64,000 nucleotides of DNA, from assembly GCF_029697505.1 (NCBI RefSeq), contig NZ_JARJEF010000012.1:57222-121221 (forward strand). The letters are read 5' to 3'. Below are positions 17,670 to 27,028 of this stretch, piece after piece (the stretch's first letter is position 1; every line of letters begins with the position of its first letter). Under the pieces are notes generated by a model that was not told where the DNA came from, searched no databases, and was given only the letters and a program-made list of their open reading frames with translations. A program made the translations under genes and the position numbers. This stretch comes from Pseudophaeobacter profundi. Its GTDB lineage: Bacteria; Pseudomonadota; Alphaproteobacteria; Rhodobacterales; Rhodobacteraceae.

Positions 17670-18925
17670 AGAACCTTTCTCTTATGCGCCTCAGCATCTG
17701 GGCCTATCTGGCGATCTTCTTTGCCTATCTGCTAGGGCCTTTGGTGATCATGTCGGTCACCGCCTTCAACTCTCCCGAGTTTCCCCGTGCCACCCCCTGG
17801 GAATGCCTGACCTTTGAATGGTTTTCGGCCCTGTTTCAGGACGAACGGATCCTCAACGGTATCAAGAACTCTGTTATGGTGGGCTTTGGCACCGTTATCC
17901 TGTCGGTGGCCATGGGGCTGGCTGGGGCCCTGATGCTGACCCAGATCTGGCCCAAGCTGCGGGCGACCTATTACACCATCATCATTGCGCCGATCCTGGT
18001 GCCCGGTGTGGTGATCGGTATCTCGACGCTGGTGTTCTGGGACCGGATCAACCGGATGCTGGGGCTGGGGGCGGATAGTTTCCTGTCCAATGGGCTGTTC
18101 CTGACGGTGATTGGCCAATCCACCTTTATTGCCAGTTATTGCATGCTGGTGCTGGTGGCGCGCCTGCAGCGTTATGATGCTGCTCTGACAGAGGCGGCGC
18201 TGGATCTGGGTGCTACCCATGCGCAGGCCTTTCGCAAGGTTCTTCTGCCCTTCATGAAGCCCGCCATCGCAAGCGCCGCGGTGCTGGCCTTCCTGGCGAG
18301 TTTCGAGAACTACAACACCACCACCTTTACCTTTGGCGAATATCCCACTCTGACAATCGAGCTGGCGCAAAAGGTTCGCTATGGCATCACCCCGGCGATT
18401 TCGGCGCTGGCCTTTATTATCGTGTTGCTGACGGTCTTTGCCGCGCTGTTCAACGAGGCCAATATCCGTCGCAAGGAACTGGTGCTTGAGGCGCGCAAAG
18501 GGGCCACCGTCGAAGAGCTCAGCTCAGGTCGCCTCAAACTGCCCGGCTTTCTCAGTTCTAACTGGGCGGCGGTGGCGCTGGTGATCGTGGCCTGTGCGAC
18601 GGTGGTCGTGGTGGGGACCGCAACGGTCTATAGCCCGCAGCAGTGTATCGCCGATGTACAGGAGCAAAAGCGCTTGGAGACAGAGATGCGTATCCAGGAG
18701 TTGCAGCGCCAGCGCGAACTGCGCCGCGAGCAGCAAGAGGCAGAGCAGGGCAGCACAGCGCCAGCCCAGTCTCAACCTGCGGATAACAACTCTGGCTTTG
18801 GTGGCGTCTTTGCCCCCAGTACCCTGTCGGGTGAGGACGAGAGTGGCACTGCTGAGCCTGCGGAGGAAGACTCTGGTTTTGGGGGCGCCTTTGCCCCCAG
18901 CACTTTGAGTGGCGATGGCGACTGA
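17666..18925 (+). CDS. potC: Polyamine-type ABC transporter permease (PotC-like) with unusual C-terminal extension
   Basis: Encodes 419 residues, about 140 longer than usual PotC. Residues 1 to about 280 are a normal six-helix permease with the EAA loop (TEAALDLGATHAQAFRKVLLPFMKP). An extra hydrophobic helix follows near 295-315, then a charged Gln/Glu/Arg-rich coiled-coil-like stretch (about 320-365). A low-complexity tail ends the protein with two copies of SGFGG[V/A]FAPSTLSG at residues 376-389 and 403-416. The frame is continuous with no sign of a shift, and the next hairpin follows the stop. The role of the tail is unknown. Confidence 0.88.
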   Translation: MKNLSLMRLSIWAYLAIFFAYLLGPLVIMSVTAFNSPEFPRATPWECLTFEWFSALFQDERILNGIKNSVMVGFGTVILSVAMGLAGALMLTQIWPKLRATYYTIIIAPILVPGVVIGISTLVFWDRINRMLGLGADSFLSNGLFLTVIGQSTFIASYCMLVLVARLQRYDAALTEAALDLGATHAQAFRKVLLPFMKPAIASAAVLAFLASFENYNTTTFTFGEYPTLTIELAQKVRYGITPAISALAFIIVLLTVFAALFNEANIRRKELVLEARKGATVEELSSGRLKLPGFLSSNWAAVALVIVACATVVVVGTATVYSPQQCIADVQEQKRLETEMRIQELQRQRELRREQQEAEQGSTAPAQSQPADNNSGFGGVFAPSTLSGEDESGTAEPAEEDSGFGGAFAPSTLSGDGD

Positions 18926-18977
18926 GCCCGCGCCCCTACGCCCCCCTCCTGCGCGCCACTGTGCAGGGTGGCATTAT

Positions 18978-19011
18978 CCCCCCCGCCCGACAGCGATGTC
19001 GGGCGGGGGGG
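18978..19011. terminator. Strong 15 bp hairpin between convergent genes
   Basis: A perfect GC-rich stem, arms 18978-18992 and 18997-19011, is closed by a GCGA tetraloop, just after the potC stop (18925) and before the convergent racemase-family stop (19027). T-tracts are weak on both strands. Position suggests a bidirectional terminator. Confidence 0.7.
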
Positions 19012-19026
19012 TTGCATTCATCTGCA

Positions 19027-19812
19027 TCAAATGGGGGGCAGGACACCCTGATGCGGTCTGGCCAGAGGCTTGCTGGTTAAAACACCTGGTGCGTCTGCGG
19101 CCAGGGGTGCACCTGACAGCCGCGCCATATGCCAGGCCAGGGCCTGATTGCTGCTGATCACGGGTTTGCCGATGCGCTGCTCCAAATCGTCAATGACGTC
19201 CAATGTGCGCAGATTGGTACAGCTGAGAAACACTGCCTGAACCAATGGATCCGCGCCGACCTGCAGTGCGGCAGCATGGATCGAGGCAGGGTCGATGCGG
19301 GCGACATTGGCCTCGACCTCTTCACCAAAGGACAGAAGGCTTGGCACCTGAAGGCCTGCGGTCTCAAAGGTTTGGCGCATCGGACCAGAAACAGAGTCTA
19401 TATAGGGCGAAACCAGCCCGATCGAGGTCAGATCTAGCGCCGCAAAGGCGGCCAGCGTTGCGCCAAGCGGCTGCGCCACATGCCGGGTGGTCAGGGCGCC
19501 CTGCACCAGATCAGTCACCCGGTCGGGGCCAATCAGGGTGGTGCCAGAGGTGCAGCCATAGGCGACCACATCAAACGCTACCCTCTGCGGCAAGAGCGCT
19601 GCCGCCGCGGGAAGGTCGCGTCCCATCTGGGCGATGGTTTCCGGGGTCAGCGCTGCGCCGGACGGGATGCGATTGACATAGAGCGCGATGTCGCGACTGG
19701 GAAACAGGCGGCGAAAATCCTGCTCGATGGTTTCATCCACCTGCAGGACAATCAGACCAAAGGTGGCGGCGGATCCGATTGGTCCGGTCAGCTGATATGG
19801 GAAGTGCTGCAT
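19027..19812 (-). CDS. Asp/Glu racemase / maleate isomerase superfamily protein
   Basis: Encodes 261 residues. Two cysteines in equivalent halves, C87 (VAYGCTSGT) and C198 (FLSCTNLRT), are the paired acid/base residues of this superfamily, which includes maleate cis-trans isomerase, arylmalonate decarboxylase, hydantoin racemase and the ectoine-associated EutA. The N-terminal start (GPIGSAATFGLIVLQVDETIE) resembles EutA and maleate isomerase. It is convergent with the polyamine-type operon and stands alone. The substrate cannot be assigned. The 301 bp upstream (19813-20113) hold no gene I can support. Confidence 0.78.
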   Translation of the reverse strand: MQHFPYQLTGPIGSAATFGLIVLQVDETIEQDFRRLFPSRDIALYVNRIPSGAALTPETIAQMGRDLPAAAALLPQRVAFDVVAYGCTSGTTLIGPDRVTDLVQGALTTRHVAQPLGATLAAFAALDLTSIGLVSPYIDSVSGPMRQTFETAGLQVPSLLSFGEEVEANVARIDPASIHAAALQVGADPLVQAVFLSCTNLRTLDVIDDLEQRIGKPVISSNQALAWHMARLSGAPLAADAPGVLTSKPLARPHQGVLPPI

Positions 19813-20113
19813 GGCGCTGGGCTCCTGGTAGGGAAAAGGCGAGGCGCAGCTTTGCCAGTTCTGGCCGCCACTGCAAGGCTGCTAACTGATGGTGGGCTTT
19901 GTGTTTGGCGCTCGCTGCCCAAGGGGCACTGCCTGTCAGGTCGGGGCGGTGCAGACCACTTTTGGCCCTGAACGCCATATATTTACCCCAGTTGGGCCGA
20001 CTCCCTACCGTTTTTTCATGACAGAACTACGGCTTGAAGCGGAGATCCCCACCGGCCCAAGGCCAGTGTTGGCAGGCGATCCGCAGGTGCAGGTAAGGGC
20101 TTGGTAGGGCGTC

Positions 20114-22291
20114 ATGGCTGTTTTAGACAATGCAATCTGGTTGACCGGGGCAGGTGGCAGCGCCGAAGACGGCAGCACCACCCTGTCCGAAGCGGGGCAG
20201 AGTACCACGGTCACCGGGCGCTTTACTGCTGCAGCCTGGGATGCCAGCCAGTCCGGCACCGCAGTTTCGGATTTCGGCGCCTTCGGGGTCACCGGGCCGA
20301 TCACCGCGGAATATGGGTTTTCCAATCCCATTACCCAGCTTGCCTTTGATCTACAGCATGTGAATGCCTCTGGCAGCAGCCATGACGACAAGTTCACCCT
20401 GCGCATTTTGGATGCCTCTGGTGTACTGGTCCCGGCGGATGAAGTAATCGCAGGCCTGACCGGCGTGACCCACCATAGCATCACCACAAACCCGGATGGC
20501 ACCGTTTCCATCGAGGCAGAGGGCAGCAGTGCTGATGATATTGGCGTGGCACTGGAGGGGCCGATCTCGGCGCTGGTGGTGACCTATGAAAATGGCGCTG
20601 ATGCACCGCAGTCAGGCGGCGCGGGAATTTCGGATCTGTCATTTTCTATCCCGCCACCGCTGGATTACCAGGTTGAGGGCACCGCCGGTGATGACCTGAT
20701 CGATGCAAGCTATCTGGGCGATCCCGAAGGCGACCGGGTCGACAACAGCGATGCGCAGGATGGCTCTCAGGATGACACGATTCTGGCGGGCGATGGCAAT
20801 GACACCGTACTTGCGGGGGATGGAGACGATTCCATCGAGGCCGGCGATGGCAATGATTACGTCGAGGGCGGTGAGGGCGATGATACGCTGCGCGGCGGCT
20901 GGGGCGACGATACGCTTTATGGCGGTGCGGGGAATGACAAGCTCGAAGGGCTTTATGGCAATGACCTGATCTATGCGGGCGCTGGCGATGATCATGTCTT
21001 TGGCCGTGACCAGGATGACCTGATCTATGGCGAAGACGGCAACGATACCCTGATCGGCAGCAAGGGCACAGATACTGTCTGGGGCGGCGCGGGTAATGAC
21101 ACCCTGGCGGGCAGCCAGGGCAATGACGAAATGCATGGCGGCGCAGGCAATGACCTGGTGTTTATTGGCGTTCATGAAGATTCCGACCGGATCTTTCTGG
21201 ATGAAGGCAATGACTTCCTGGATGGGGGCTCGGCCGGGTCATCGTTTTACGGCGAAGGCGGCACTGGCGATGACCGGATGAACAGCGGCGTCGGCGATGA
21301 CACCCTGCTGGGCGATGCGGGCCGCGACAGCCTGGATGGCGGCGCGGGGGCTGATCATCTGGATGGCGGTGCGGATGACGACAGCATCGTCGGCGGCACC
21401 GGAAATGACACGCTGATCGGTGGCACCGGCGCAGATACCCTGCAGGGCGGTGATGACCGTGATATCATTTTTGGCGGCAGCGGCGATCTGGTGGATGGCG
21501 GCGAGGGCGGCGATGACCACGATGTGCTGGACCTGCGCGGTGCAGGGCGCAGCACGGTCACCTTTGACCCGGCGAATAGCGAGGCCGGCCGGGTCGATTT
21601 TCTGGATGACGCGGGCAAGGTCACAGGCAGCCTGAAGTTTTCCAATATCGAAGAGGTAATCCCAGAGACGGTGGCCTGTTTCACCCCCGGCACCCTTGTG
21701 TTGACCCCAGCTGGGCAGATCCCGGTGGAAGAAATCACAGAGGGGGCGCGGGTTTGCACGCTGGATCACGGGGTCCAGCGGGTGCGCTGGGTTGGGGTGC
21801 GCCATCTTGATGCCCTGGATCTGGCTGCGCGACCCTGGTTTTGCCCGGTGCGGATCATGGCGGGGGCCCTGGGGGACAACCAGCCCAAGCAGGATTTGCT
21901 TGTGTCGCCCCAGCACCGCATGTTGCTAAGTGGCGCCCATGCAGAAATGTTGTTTGGCACCGCAGAGGTTCTGGCCGCCGCCCAGAGCCTGGTGAATGGG
22001 CGCTCAATCCTACGCGCCGAACCTGGCTCGGTGACCTATATTCATCTGCTGTTTGATAGCCATGAAATCATCTGTGCCAATGGCGCCTGGAGCGAGAGTT
22101 TTCAGCCCGGCGAGCAAACGCTGTCCGGTATGGCGGCGGCGCAGCGGGCCGAGGTCCTTGCCCTGTTTCCCAAAGCGGCGTTGATCGGCAAGCGCTTTGC
22201 CGCGGCCCGCCCATCGCTGAAATCCTATGAGGTGGAGATATTGCAGAGCTTTGCAGGCCCGTTGACAGGTGCGCTTGAGGGGGTGCAGTGA
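20114..22291 (+). CDS. RTX calcium-binding repeat protein with C-terminal Hint domain
   Basis: Encodes 725 residues. Residues 1 to about 185 form a novel-looking globular domain. About 220-465 is a block of nonapeptide RTX repeats (GGxGxDxLx, with many GDGNDT and GAGND units) that fold as a calcium beta-roll. From about residue 520 a Hedgehog/intein (Hint) domain starts at C522 (ACFTPGTLVLTPAGQIPVEEI), with the inner histidine motif LVSPQHRMLL. Such proteins are usually secreted by a type I system through a C-terminal signal, and the Hint domain may self-cleave. No type I exporter genes lie nearby. No strong ribosome-binding site is visible before the ATG. Confidence 0.88.
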   Translation: MAVLDNAIWLTGAGGSAEDGSTTLSEAGQSTTVTGRFTAAAWDASQSGTAVSDFGAFGVTGPITAEYGFSNPITQLAFDLQHVNASGSSHDDKFTLRILDASGVLVPADEVIAGLTGVTHHSITTNPDGTVSIEAEGSSADDIGVALEGPISALVVTYENGADAPQSGGAGISDLSFSIPPPLDYQVEGTAGDDLIDASYLGDPEGDRVDNSDAQDGSQDDTILAGDGNDTVLAGDGDDSIEAGDGNDYVEGGEGDDTLRGGWGDDTLYGGAGNDKLEGLYGNDLIYAGAGDDHVFGRDQDDLIYGEDGNDTLIGSKGTDTVWGGAGNDTLAGSQGNDEMHGGAGNDLVFIGVHEDSDRIFLDEGNDFLDGGSAGSSFYGEGGTGDDRMNSGVGDDTLLGDAGRDSLDGGAGADHLDGGADDDSIVGGTGNDTLIGGTGADTLQGGDDRDIIFGGSGDLVDGGEGGDDHDVLDLRGAGRSTVTFDPANSEAGRVDFLDDAGKVTGSLKFSNIEEVIPETVACFTPGTLVLTPAGQIPVEEITEGARVCTLDHGVQRVRWVGVRHLDALDLAARPWFCPVRIMAGALGDNQPKQDLLVSPQHRMLLSGAHAEMLFGTAEVLAAAQSLVNGRSILRAEPGSVTYIHLLFDSHEIICANGAWSESFQPGEQTLSGMAAAQRAEVLALFPKAALIGKRFAAARPSLKSYEVEILQSFAGPLTGALEGVQ

Positions 22292-22322
22292 TCCAGGGGG
22301 AAATCTTGGGCGCTGGGGCTAA

Positions 22323-23345
22323 ATGCGCAGGAAACGGGTCGCGCTGCGCGCTGCTCCCCCGCAGGGTTGGGGTCTCTCTGCCCCCTTGTTGAAGAAAGCG
22401 CGCCCCGTGACCAAACCTGCCTCTCCTGCAATTGATCTGACTGCCGGATTCTTGCTGGCGGCGCTGGCGCTGGTCTGGGGCGGATCGTTCTTTTTTGCCG
22501 AGATCGCATTGCGGGCGCTGCCGCCGCTGACCATCACCCTGTTTCGTGTGACCCTGGCCCTGCCACTGTTGTGTCTGGTGCTGCGCTACAAACGGATTGC
22601 CCTGCCAAGAGATTGGCGGATCTGGCGGGCCTATCTTGTCATGGGGGGGCTGAATAACGCGCTGCCGTTTTCGCTGATCTTCTGGGGGCAGACCCAGATC
22701 GAAAGCGGGCTGGCCTCGATTTTGAACGGGACCACGGCGATGTTTGGCGCTGTGGCAGCGGGGCTGTTGTTGAAGGATGAGCCACTGACACCGGCAAAAC
22801 TCATCGGGGCGGCCCTGGGCGGGCTGGGGGTTGTGGTGATCATGGGGCCTGCGGCCCTGGCCGATCTGGATTTGCGCAGCCTGGGCCAGCTTGCTGTGCT
22901 GGGGGCCGCCCTGTCCTATGCCCTGGCCAGTGTCTGGGGCAAGCGCCATCTGGCGGGGCAACCACCGCTGATGAATGCGCTGGGGATGCTATTGGGCAGC
23001 ACGGTCTTGATGCTGCCGGTGGCGCTCTATGTTGATGGACCGCCGCGGTTTGATTTCGGCGCTGAAACCTGGGGCGCGCTGCTGGGGATTGCGTTGCTGT
23101 CCACGGCTCTGGCCTATCTGCTGTATTTTGAGATATTGCGCCGGGCTGGTTCGGCCAATCTGATGCTGGTGACCCTGCTGATCCCGCCCGTTGCGGTAAG
23201 CCTGGGGGCGGTGCTGCTGGCCGAGCGCTTGCCGCAGGAGGCCTATCTGGGATTTCTGGTGATCGGTCTGGGCCTGGTGGTCAGTGATGGCCGCCTGCCA
23301 AGAAAGATCCTGAACAGGCGGCGCGGGGGCGTCGATGCGCCCTGA
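22323..23345 (+). CDS. EamA/DMT-family transporter
   Basis: Encodes up to 340 residues. A hydrophobic core of ten helices starts near residue 37 (LTAGFLLAALALVWGGSFFFAEIALRAL), with the two EamA repeats typical of drug/metabolite exporters. The first 28 residues are basic and may not be translated: a GTG at 22407 would give 312 residues. It begins 31 bp after the RTX gene but is probably independent. The substrate is unknown. Confidence 0.83.
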   Translation: MRRKRVALRAAPPQGWGLSAPLLKKARPVTKPASPAIDLTAGFLLAALALVWGGSFFFAEIALRALPPLTITLFRVTLALPLLCLVLRYKRIALPRDWRIWRAYLVMGGLNNALPFSLIFWGQTQIESGLASILNGTTAMFGAVAAGLLLKDEPLTPAKLIGAALGGLGVVVIMGPAALADLDLRSLGQLAVLGAALSYALASVWGKRHLAGQPPLMNALGMLLGSTVLMLPVALYVDGPPRFDFGAETWGALLGIALLSTALAYLLYFEILRRAGSANLMLVTLLIPPVAVSLGAVLLAERLPQEAYLGFLVIGLGLVVSDGRLPRKILNRRRGGVDAP

Positions 23346-23349
23346 AGGA

Positions 23350-23991
23350 TTAGTGACCTTCCTTCACCGCATCCGGGTGGGCCGCCGCAAAGGCGGGGTG
23401 TGAGATGCAGCTTTCCTCTACGGTGCAGATCCGTGGCAGATCGGAAAAATCGACCTCCCAGCGACGCGCATTATAGAGCTGCGGCATCAGGCAGATATCG
23501 GCAAGGCCAGGCCGGTCTGCAGTACAGAACGGCGCGGCGTCATAGGCCTGCAACAGCTGTTCAAAGGCCTGCAATCCGGGGCGGATAAAATGCTGCATCC
23601 AGCGGCCGGGCATATCCTTGGCCCCATCGGATAGCAGAGTGGCCTGTTTGGCCACCTGCAGATTGCAGACCGGATGCAGATCAACCGCAATGCTATGGGC
23701 CAGCGCCTGGGCCTGGGCCCGCGCCGCCGGATCCTTTGGCAGCAGACCCAGATCGCGGGTTTGATCCAGATAGTCCAGTATCGCCAGCGATTGGGTCAGG
23801 CGCAGCCCGTCGATATCCAGCACCGGCACCAGACCCTGTGGATTACGCGCCAGATGGGCGGGGCTTTTGTGTTCGCCTTTGACCAGGTCCACCGCGATGG
23901 CACGATAGGGAATGTCGGCAAGGTTCAGCGCAATGCGCAGCCGATAACTGGCCGAAGAGCGCCAGTAGTCATAGAGGACCACCTCAGACAT
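23350..23991 (-). CDS. maiA: Maleylacetoacetate isomerase (zeta-class glutathione transferase)
   Basis: Encodes 213 residues from MSEVVLYDYWRSSASYRLRIAL; the SSxSxR motif at residues 11-17 is the zeta-class glutathione-binding site. The N-terminal thioredoxin fold (to about 80) and C-terminal helical domain are complete. It isomerises maleylacetoacetate to fumarylacetoacetate in tyrosine/homogentisate breakdown, which fits hmgA and fahA about 3-6 kb upstream on the same strand. The start overlaps the preceding DUF2783 gene by 8 bp. Confidence 0.9.
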   Translation of the reverse strand: MSEVVLYDYWRSSASYRLRIALNLADIPYRAIAVDLVKGEHKSPAHLARNPQGLVPVLDIDGLRLTQSLAILDYLDQTRDLGLLPKDPAARAQAQALAHSIAVDLHPVCNLQVAKQATLLSDGAKDMPGRWMQHFIRPGLQAFEQLLQAYDAAPFCTADRPGLADICLMPQLYNARRWEVDFSDLPRICTVEESCISHPAFAAAHPDAVKEGH

Positions 23992-24205
23992 CCTTGGTTC
24001 CCTTGGCTGATGGCAGCGCGGCGGCGGCCAGCGCCTGTTGCAGCACCGCAGTGTCGCCAATGTGATTGGCCAATAGCAGGATCAGCCGGGCGTTGAAGGC
24101 CTCGCTATCGGCTTTATCCCGCCCCTCATGGGCGGCAAGCAGATCGGCGTAGAAATCATCGGCGCAATTGATATTTGGCTCCAGGATCAGCTTTGTATCA
24201 GACAT
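23984..24205 (-). CDS. DUF2783 family small protein
   Basis: Encodes 73 residues (starting MSDTKLILEPN, with the conserved-looking core DDFYADLLAAHEGRD). It is soluble, mostly helical and without cysteines. DUF2783 proteins are typically encoded next to FAD-dependent aromatic hydroxylases, as here, where it starts 6 bp after the monooxygenase stop and overlaps maiA. Function is unknown; it may assist or stabilise the hydroxylase. Confidence 0.75.
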   Translation of the reverse strand: MSDTKLILEPNINCADDFYADLLAAHEGRDKADSEAFNARLILLLANHIGDTAVLQQALAAAALPSAKGTKDV

Positions 24206-24211
24206 CTCGGG

Positions 24212-25825
24212 TTACTCCTTTCCAACGGCGCGGCGCAGGGCGGCGCGGAATTGGTTGTCGTCATAAGAGGGACGGCGGGCCGCGACATGCTGATCGGGCC
24301 GGATCAGGTAGACGCCGCTTGGGGCCTTGCCCAGATAGCGATCTTGCAGCGCCCCGGTTTTGTCATCCTTGACCGAGAGAGCCAGACGTTTCACGGTGAG
24401 GCCTGCTTCGGTAATTTCATCAGGCGCGTCCGCGTCGATGGTCAGCAGGATAAACTGATTACCCAGCTTTGGCAGCAGGAAATCATCCCCCAGCGGTGCA
24501 TCGGGGCAGGCCGATCCTGGCCGGGTGCGCTCTGGTCCATCGGTCAGGGCATCTGCCGAATTCAGCGGCGATCCATCATAGGTGCAGGGCTGTGACAGGC
24601 GACCGGAATTCACCAATGGGCGGGCAAAGGCATAGTGCTCGCTGAGGTCGAGCACCGCATCGCGCAACAGCCGCGACATCTCTGACTTGGGGGTGATGAA
24701 ATCGGTAGAGCGGCTGGAGTTGAGGATGTTTTCCTCGGCACCCTGCACCCGCTCCAGGTTATAGCTGTCTAGCAGGCTCTCAGGGGCCTTGCCGTCGATC
24801 ACCAGTTTCAGTTTCCAGCACAGGTTGTCGGTATCCTGCAGGCCGGAATTGGCACCGCGTGCTCCAAAGGGAGAGACCTGATGCGCCGCATCGCCGGCAA
24901 ACAGCACCCGACCGTGGCGGAAATCTTCCATCCGGCGGCATTGGAAAGTGTAGATAGAGACCCACTCGAGCTCAAATTCCACCTCGTCGCCCAGCATGGC
25001 CTTGAGACGGGGAATGACATTTTCGGGGCGTTTCTCGCGCTCTTTGTCGATATCCCAGCCCAGCTGCAGATCAATGCGCCAAACACCGTCGGGCTGTTTG
25101 TGCAACAGCGCTGATTGGCCCCTGTTGAAGGGGGGATCAAACCAGAACCAGCGCTCGGTCGGGAAATCGGCCTCCATCACCACATCGGCAATCAGGAAGT
25201 TGTCTTCAAAGATGCGGCCAACAAAATCCAGCCCCAGCATGCGCCGGGTCGGCGATCCGGCACCATCACAGGCGATCAGCCAGTCTGCCTCCAGGTTATA
25301 GGCGCCTTCGGGGGTATCGATTTCCAGCGTGACATGGTCGGGGTGGGTGCCGATGGCCGAGACCTTGTTGCGACCGCGGATCTCGATTGGTGCGCCCTGA
25401 TCTTGCAGTTCGCGGACTCGATCAACCAGATAGGCTTCAAGGTAATACTGCTGCAGGTTGATAAAGGCGGGGCGCTGATGGCCTGCTTCCGGCAGCAGGT
25501 CAAAATCATAGACCTGCCGGTCATCAAAGAAGACCTTGCCCTTGTTCCACAGCACCCCCTTGTCGATCATCGGCTGGCCACAGCCCAGACGATCAAGGAT
25601 CTCTAGTGGTCGTTTGGCAAAACAGATGGCACGCGAGCCAAAGCTCACCTTGTCGTTTTCATCGAGGATCACGACCTCGACACCTTCCTGCGCCAGTTCG
25701 ATCCCGGCAGCCAGGCCAATCGGGCCGGCGCCAACCACCACCACGCGGTGGCGGACCGGGGCGGCACTGTCCTGATCCGCATGGCGGGCATAGGGATACA
25801 TCGGGATTTCAAAGATCTTGCTCAT
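24212..25825 (-). CDS. FAD-dependent aromatic monooxygenase (UbiH/MhpA/PheA group A type)
   Basis: Encodes 537 residues from MSKIFEIPMYPYARHAD, preceded by GGGAGGAG. The Rossmann FAD motif GAGPIGLAAGIELAQEG lies near residues 36-52, a DG motif (ACDGAGSPTRRMLG) near 175, and the GD motif (LFAGDAAHQVSPFGARGANSGLQD) near 310. The C-terminal thioredoxin-like domain is also present. These mark class A flavin hydroxylases that use NAD(P)H and O2 on phenolic rings. Set in a homogentisate cluster, it could make homogentisate or a related diphenol, for example by hydroxylating 3-hydroxyphenylacetate, but the substrate is inference. Confidence 0.85.
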   Translation of the reverse strand: MSKIFEIPMYPYARHADQDSAAPVRHRVVVVGAGPIGLAAGIELAQEGVEVVILDENDKVSFGSRAICFAKRPLEILDRLGCGQPMIDKGVLWNKGKVFFDDRQVYDFDLLPEAGHQRPAFINLQQYYLEAYLVDRVRELQDQGAPIEIRGRNKVSAIGTHPDHVTLEIDTPEGAYNLEADWLIACDGAGSPTRRMLGLDFVGRIFEDNFLIADVVMEADFPTERWFWFDPPFNRGQSALLHKQPDGVWRIDLQLGWDIDKEREKRPENVIPRLKAMLGDEVEFELEWVSIYTFQCRRMEDFRHGRVLFAGDAAHQVSPFGARGANSGLQDTDNLCWKLKLVIDGKAPESLLDSYNLERVQGAEENILNSSRSTDFITPKSEMSRLLRDAVLDLSEHYAFARPLVNSGRLSQPCTYDGSPLNSADALTDGPERTRPGSACPDAPLGDDFLLPKLGNQFILLTIDADAPDEITEAGLTVKRLALSVKDDKTGALQDRYLGKAPSGVYLIRPDQHVAARRPSYDDNQFRAALRRAVGKE

Positions 25826-26008
25826 CTGGTCTCCTCCCAAAGGGGGTGCCAATCCTGATCATCTGATCGGCACAACGTCTCTGTGTCCCGGCAAGCTAGC
25901 CCTGCCGGGAGGACATCCTATCGTCTCATATGTTTCAGCCCGGCGGTACGATCTGGATCAAAGCGCGCCGTTGCAGGCTGTCACATCAGCGTGTGCGTGG
26001 ACACGCGT

Positions 26009-26959
26009 TCACCCCTGCAGTGCGGCCCACATCTCCAGATCGCGTTCGGCGGTCCAGATACGTGGTGTGTCAATACCTCGGGCCTCGTCAAAGGCGCGGG
26101 CCACGTTGAAGGGCAGGCAGTGTTCGTAGATGGCATAGTCTTTGAACTTGGGGTCACATTCGGCGCGCACCGCATCCCAGGCCTCTTTCAGGGTGCCGTT
26201 GCGGGCGGCAACCCGTGCTGCAGGGCGATAGGTGCTTTCCACAAAATCGCGGGTGTTTTCAATCGCCGCGTTGACCATTTCCTTGCCAACCAGCGCGTCA
26301 CCGCGACCGGGGGCAATGGCGTCCACGTCAAAGGCCGCGATATTGTCCAGGGTATCCCCCCAGTCGCTGAAGTGACCGTCACCGCAATAGCAGGCAGAGT
26401 GGTATTCAACGATGTCACCGGTGAACATCACGTTCTCATCCGGCACATGCACCACAATGTCCCCCGCTGTATGGGCGCGGCCCAGATGCATCAGGTCGAT
26501 GCGGCGATTGCCAAGATAGACGGTCATATCTTCGCTGAAGGTGGTGGTGGGATAGGTCAGGCCGGGAATGCTCTCGTGGCCTTCAAACAGGCGCGGGAAA
26601 CGCTGGAATTCGCTGTCCCAGTCTTCCTGGCCCCGTTCCACCACCATGGCGCGGGCGGCATCGCCCATGATCACCTGACCAGCACCAAAAGCCGAGGCCC
26701 CCAGCACCCGCACAGCGTGATAGTGGGTCAGCACCACATGGCTGATGGGTTTGTCGGTCACCGAGCGCACGCATTCGATCACCTTGTTGGCCAGACGGGG
26801 GGTCGCCTGGGCCTCAATAATCATCACGCTCTCATCGCCGATGATGACGCCAGAGTTGGGATCGCCCTCGGCGGTGAAGGCATAGATGTCCTTGCCCACT
26901 TCGCTAAAGGTGATTTTCTTTTCGCTCATGTCCCCTTGGGACGCAAATGCCTTGGCCAT
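26009..26959 (-). CDS. MBL-fold metallo-hydrolase with altered metal motif
   Basis: Encodes 316 residues; the ATG at 26959 has AGGA at good spacing, and an inner ATG ten codons on is less well placed. The metallo-beta-lactamase fold is clear: H79 and H81 in THYHAVR, H163 in GRAHTAGD, D182 in FTGDIV. The usual HxHxDH motif is HYHAVR, so the Asp and His of the second metal site are replaced by V83 and R84. It therefore probably binds one metal, or is not a classical hydrolase. It lies between fahA and the monooxygenase, so a role in aromatic breakdown is likely. The exact reaction is unknown. Confidence 0.85.
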   Translation of the reverse strand: MAKAFASQGDMSEKKITFSEVGKDIYAFTAEGDPNSGVIIGDESVMIIEAQATPRLANKVIECVRSVTDKPISHVVLTHYHAVRVLGASAFGAGQVIMGDAARAMVVERGQEDWDSEFQRFPRLFEGHESIPGLTYPTTTFSEDMTVYLGNRRIDLMHLGRAHTAGDIVVHVPDENVMFTGDIVEYHSACYCGDGHFSDWGDTLDNIAAFDVDAIAPGRGDALVGKEMVNAAIENTRDFVESTYRPAARVAARNGTLKEAWDAVRAECDPKFKDYAIYEHCLPFNVARAFDEARGIDTPRIWTAERDLEMWAALQG

Positions 26960-27028
26960 GTCTCTATCCTTTTGTCACGGGTCAGGGGCGGTGAACCCGC
27001 CGCTGACAAATATCTAATCGGCCTGCCG

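Noticed and set aside
20770-21500. Regular short DNA repeats suggesting a CRISPR or satellite array
   Set aside because: The periodicity encodes RTX nonapeptides in frame, with no constant repeat/spacer structure.
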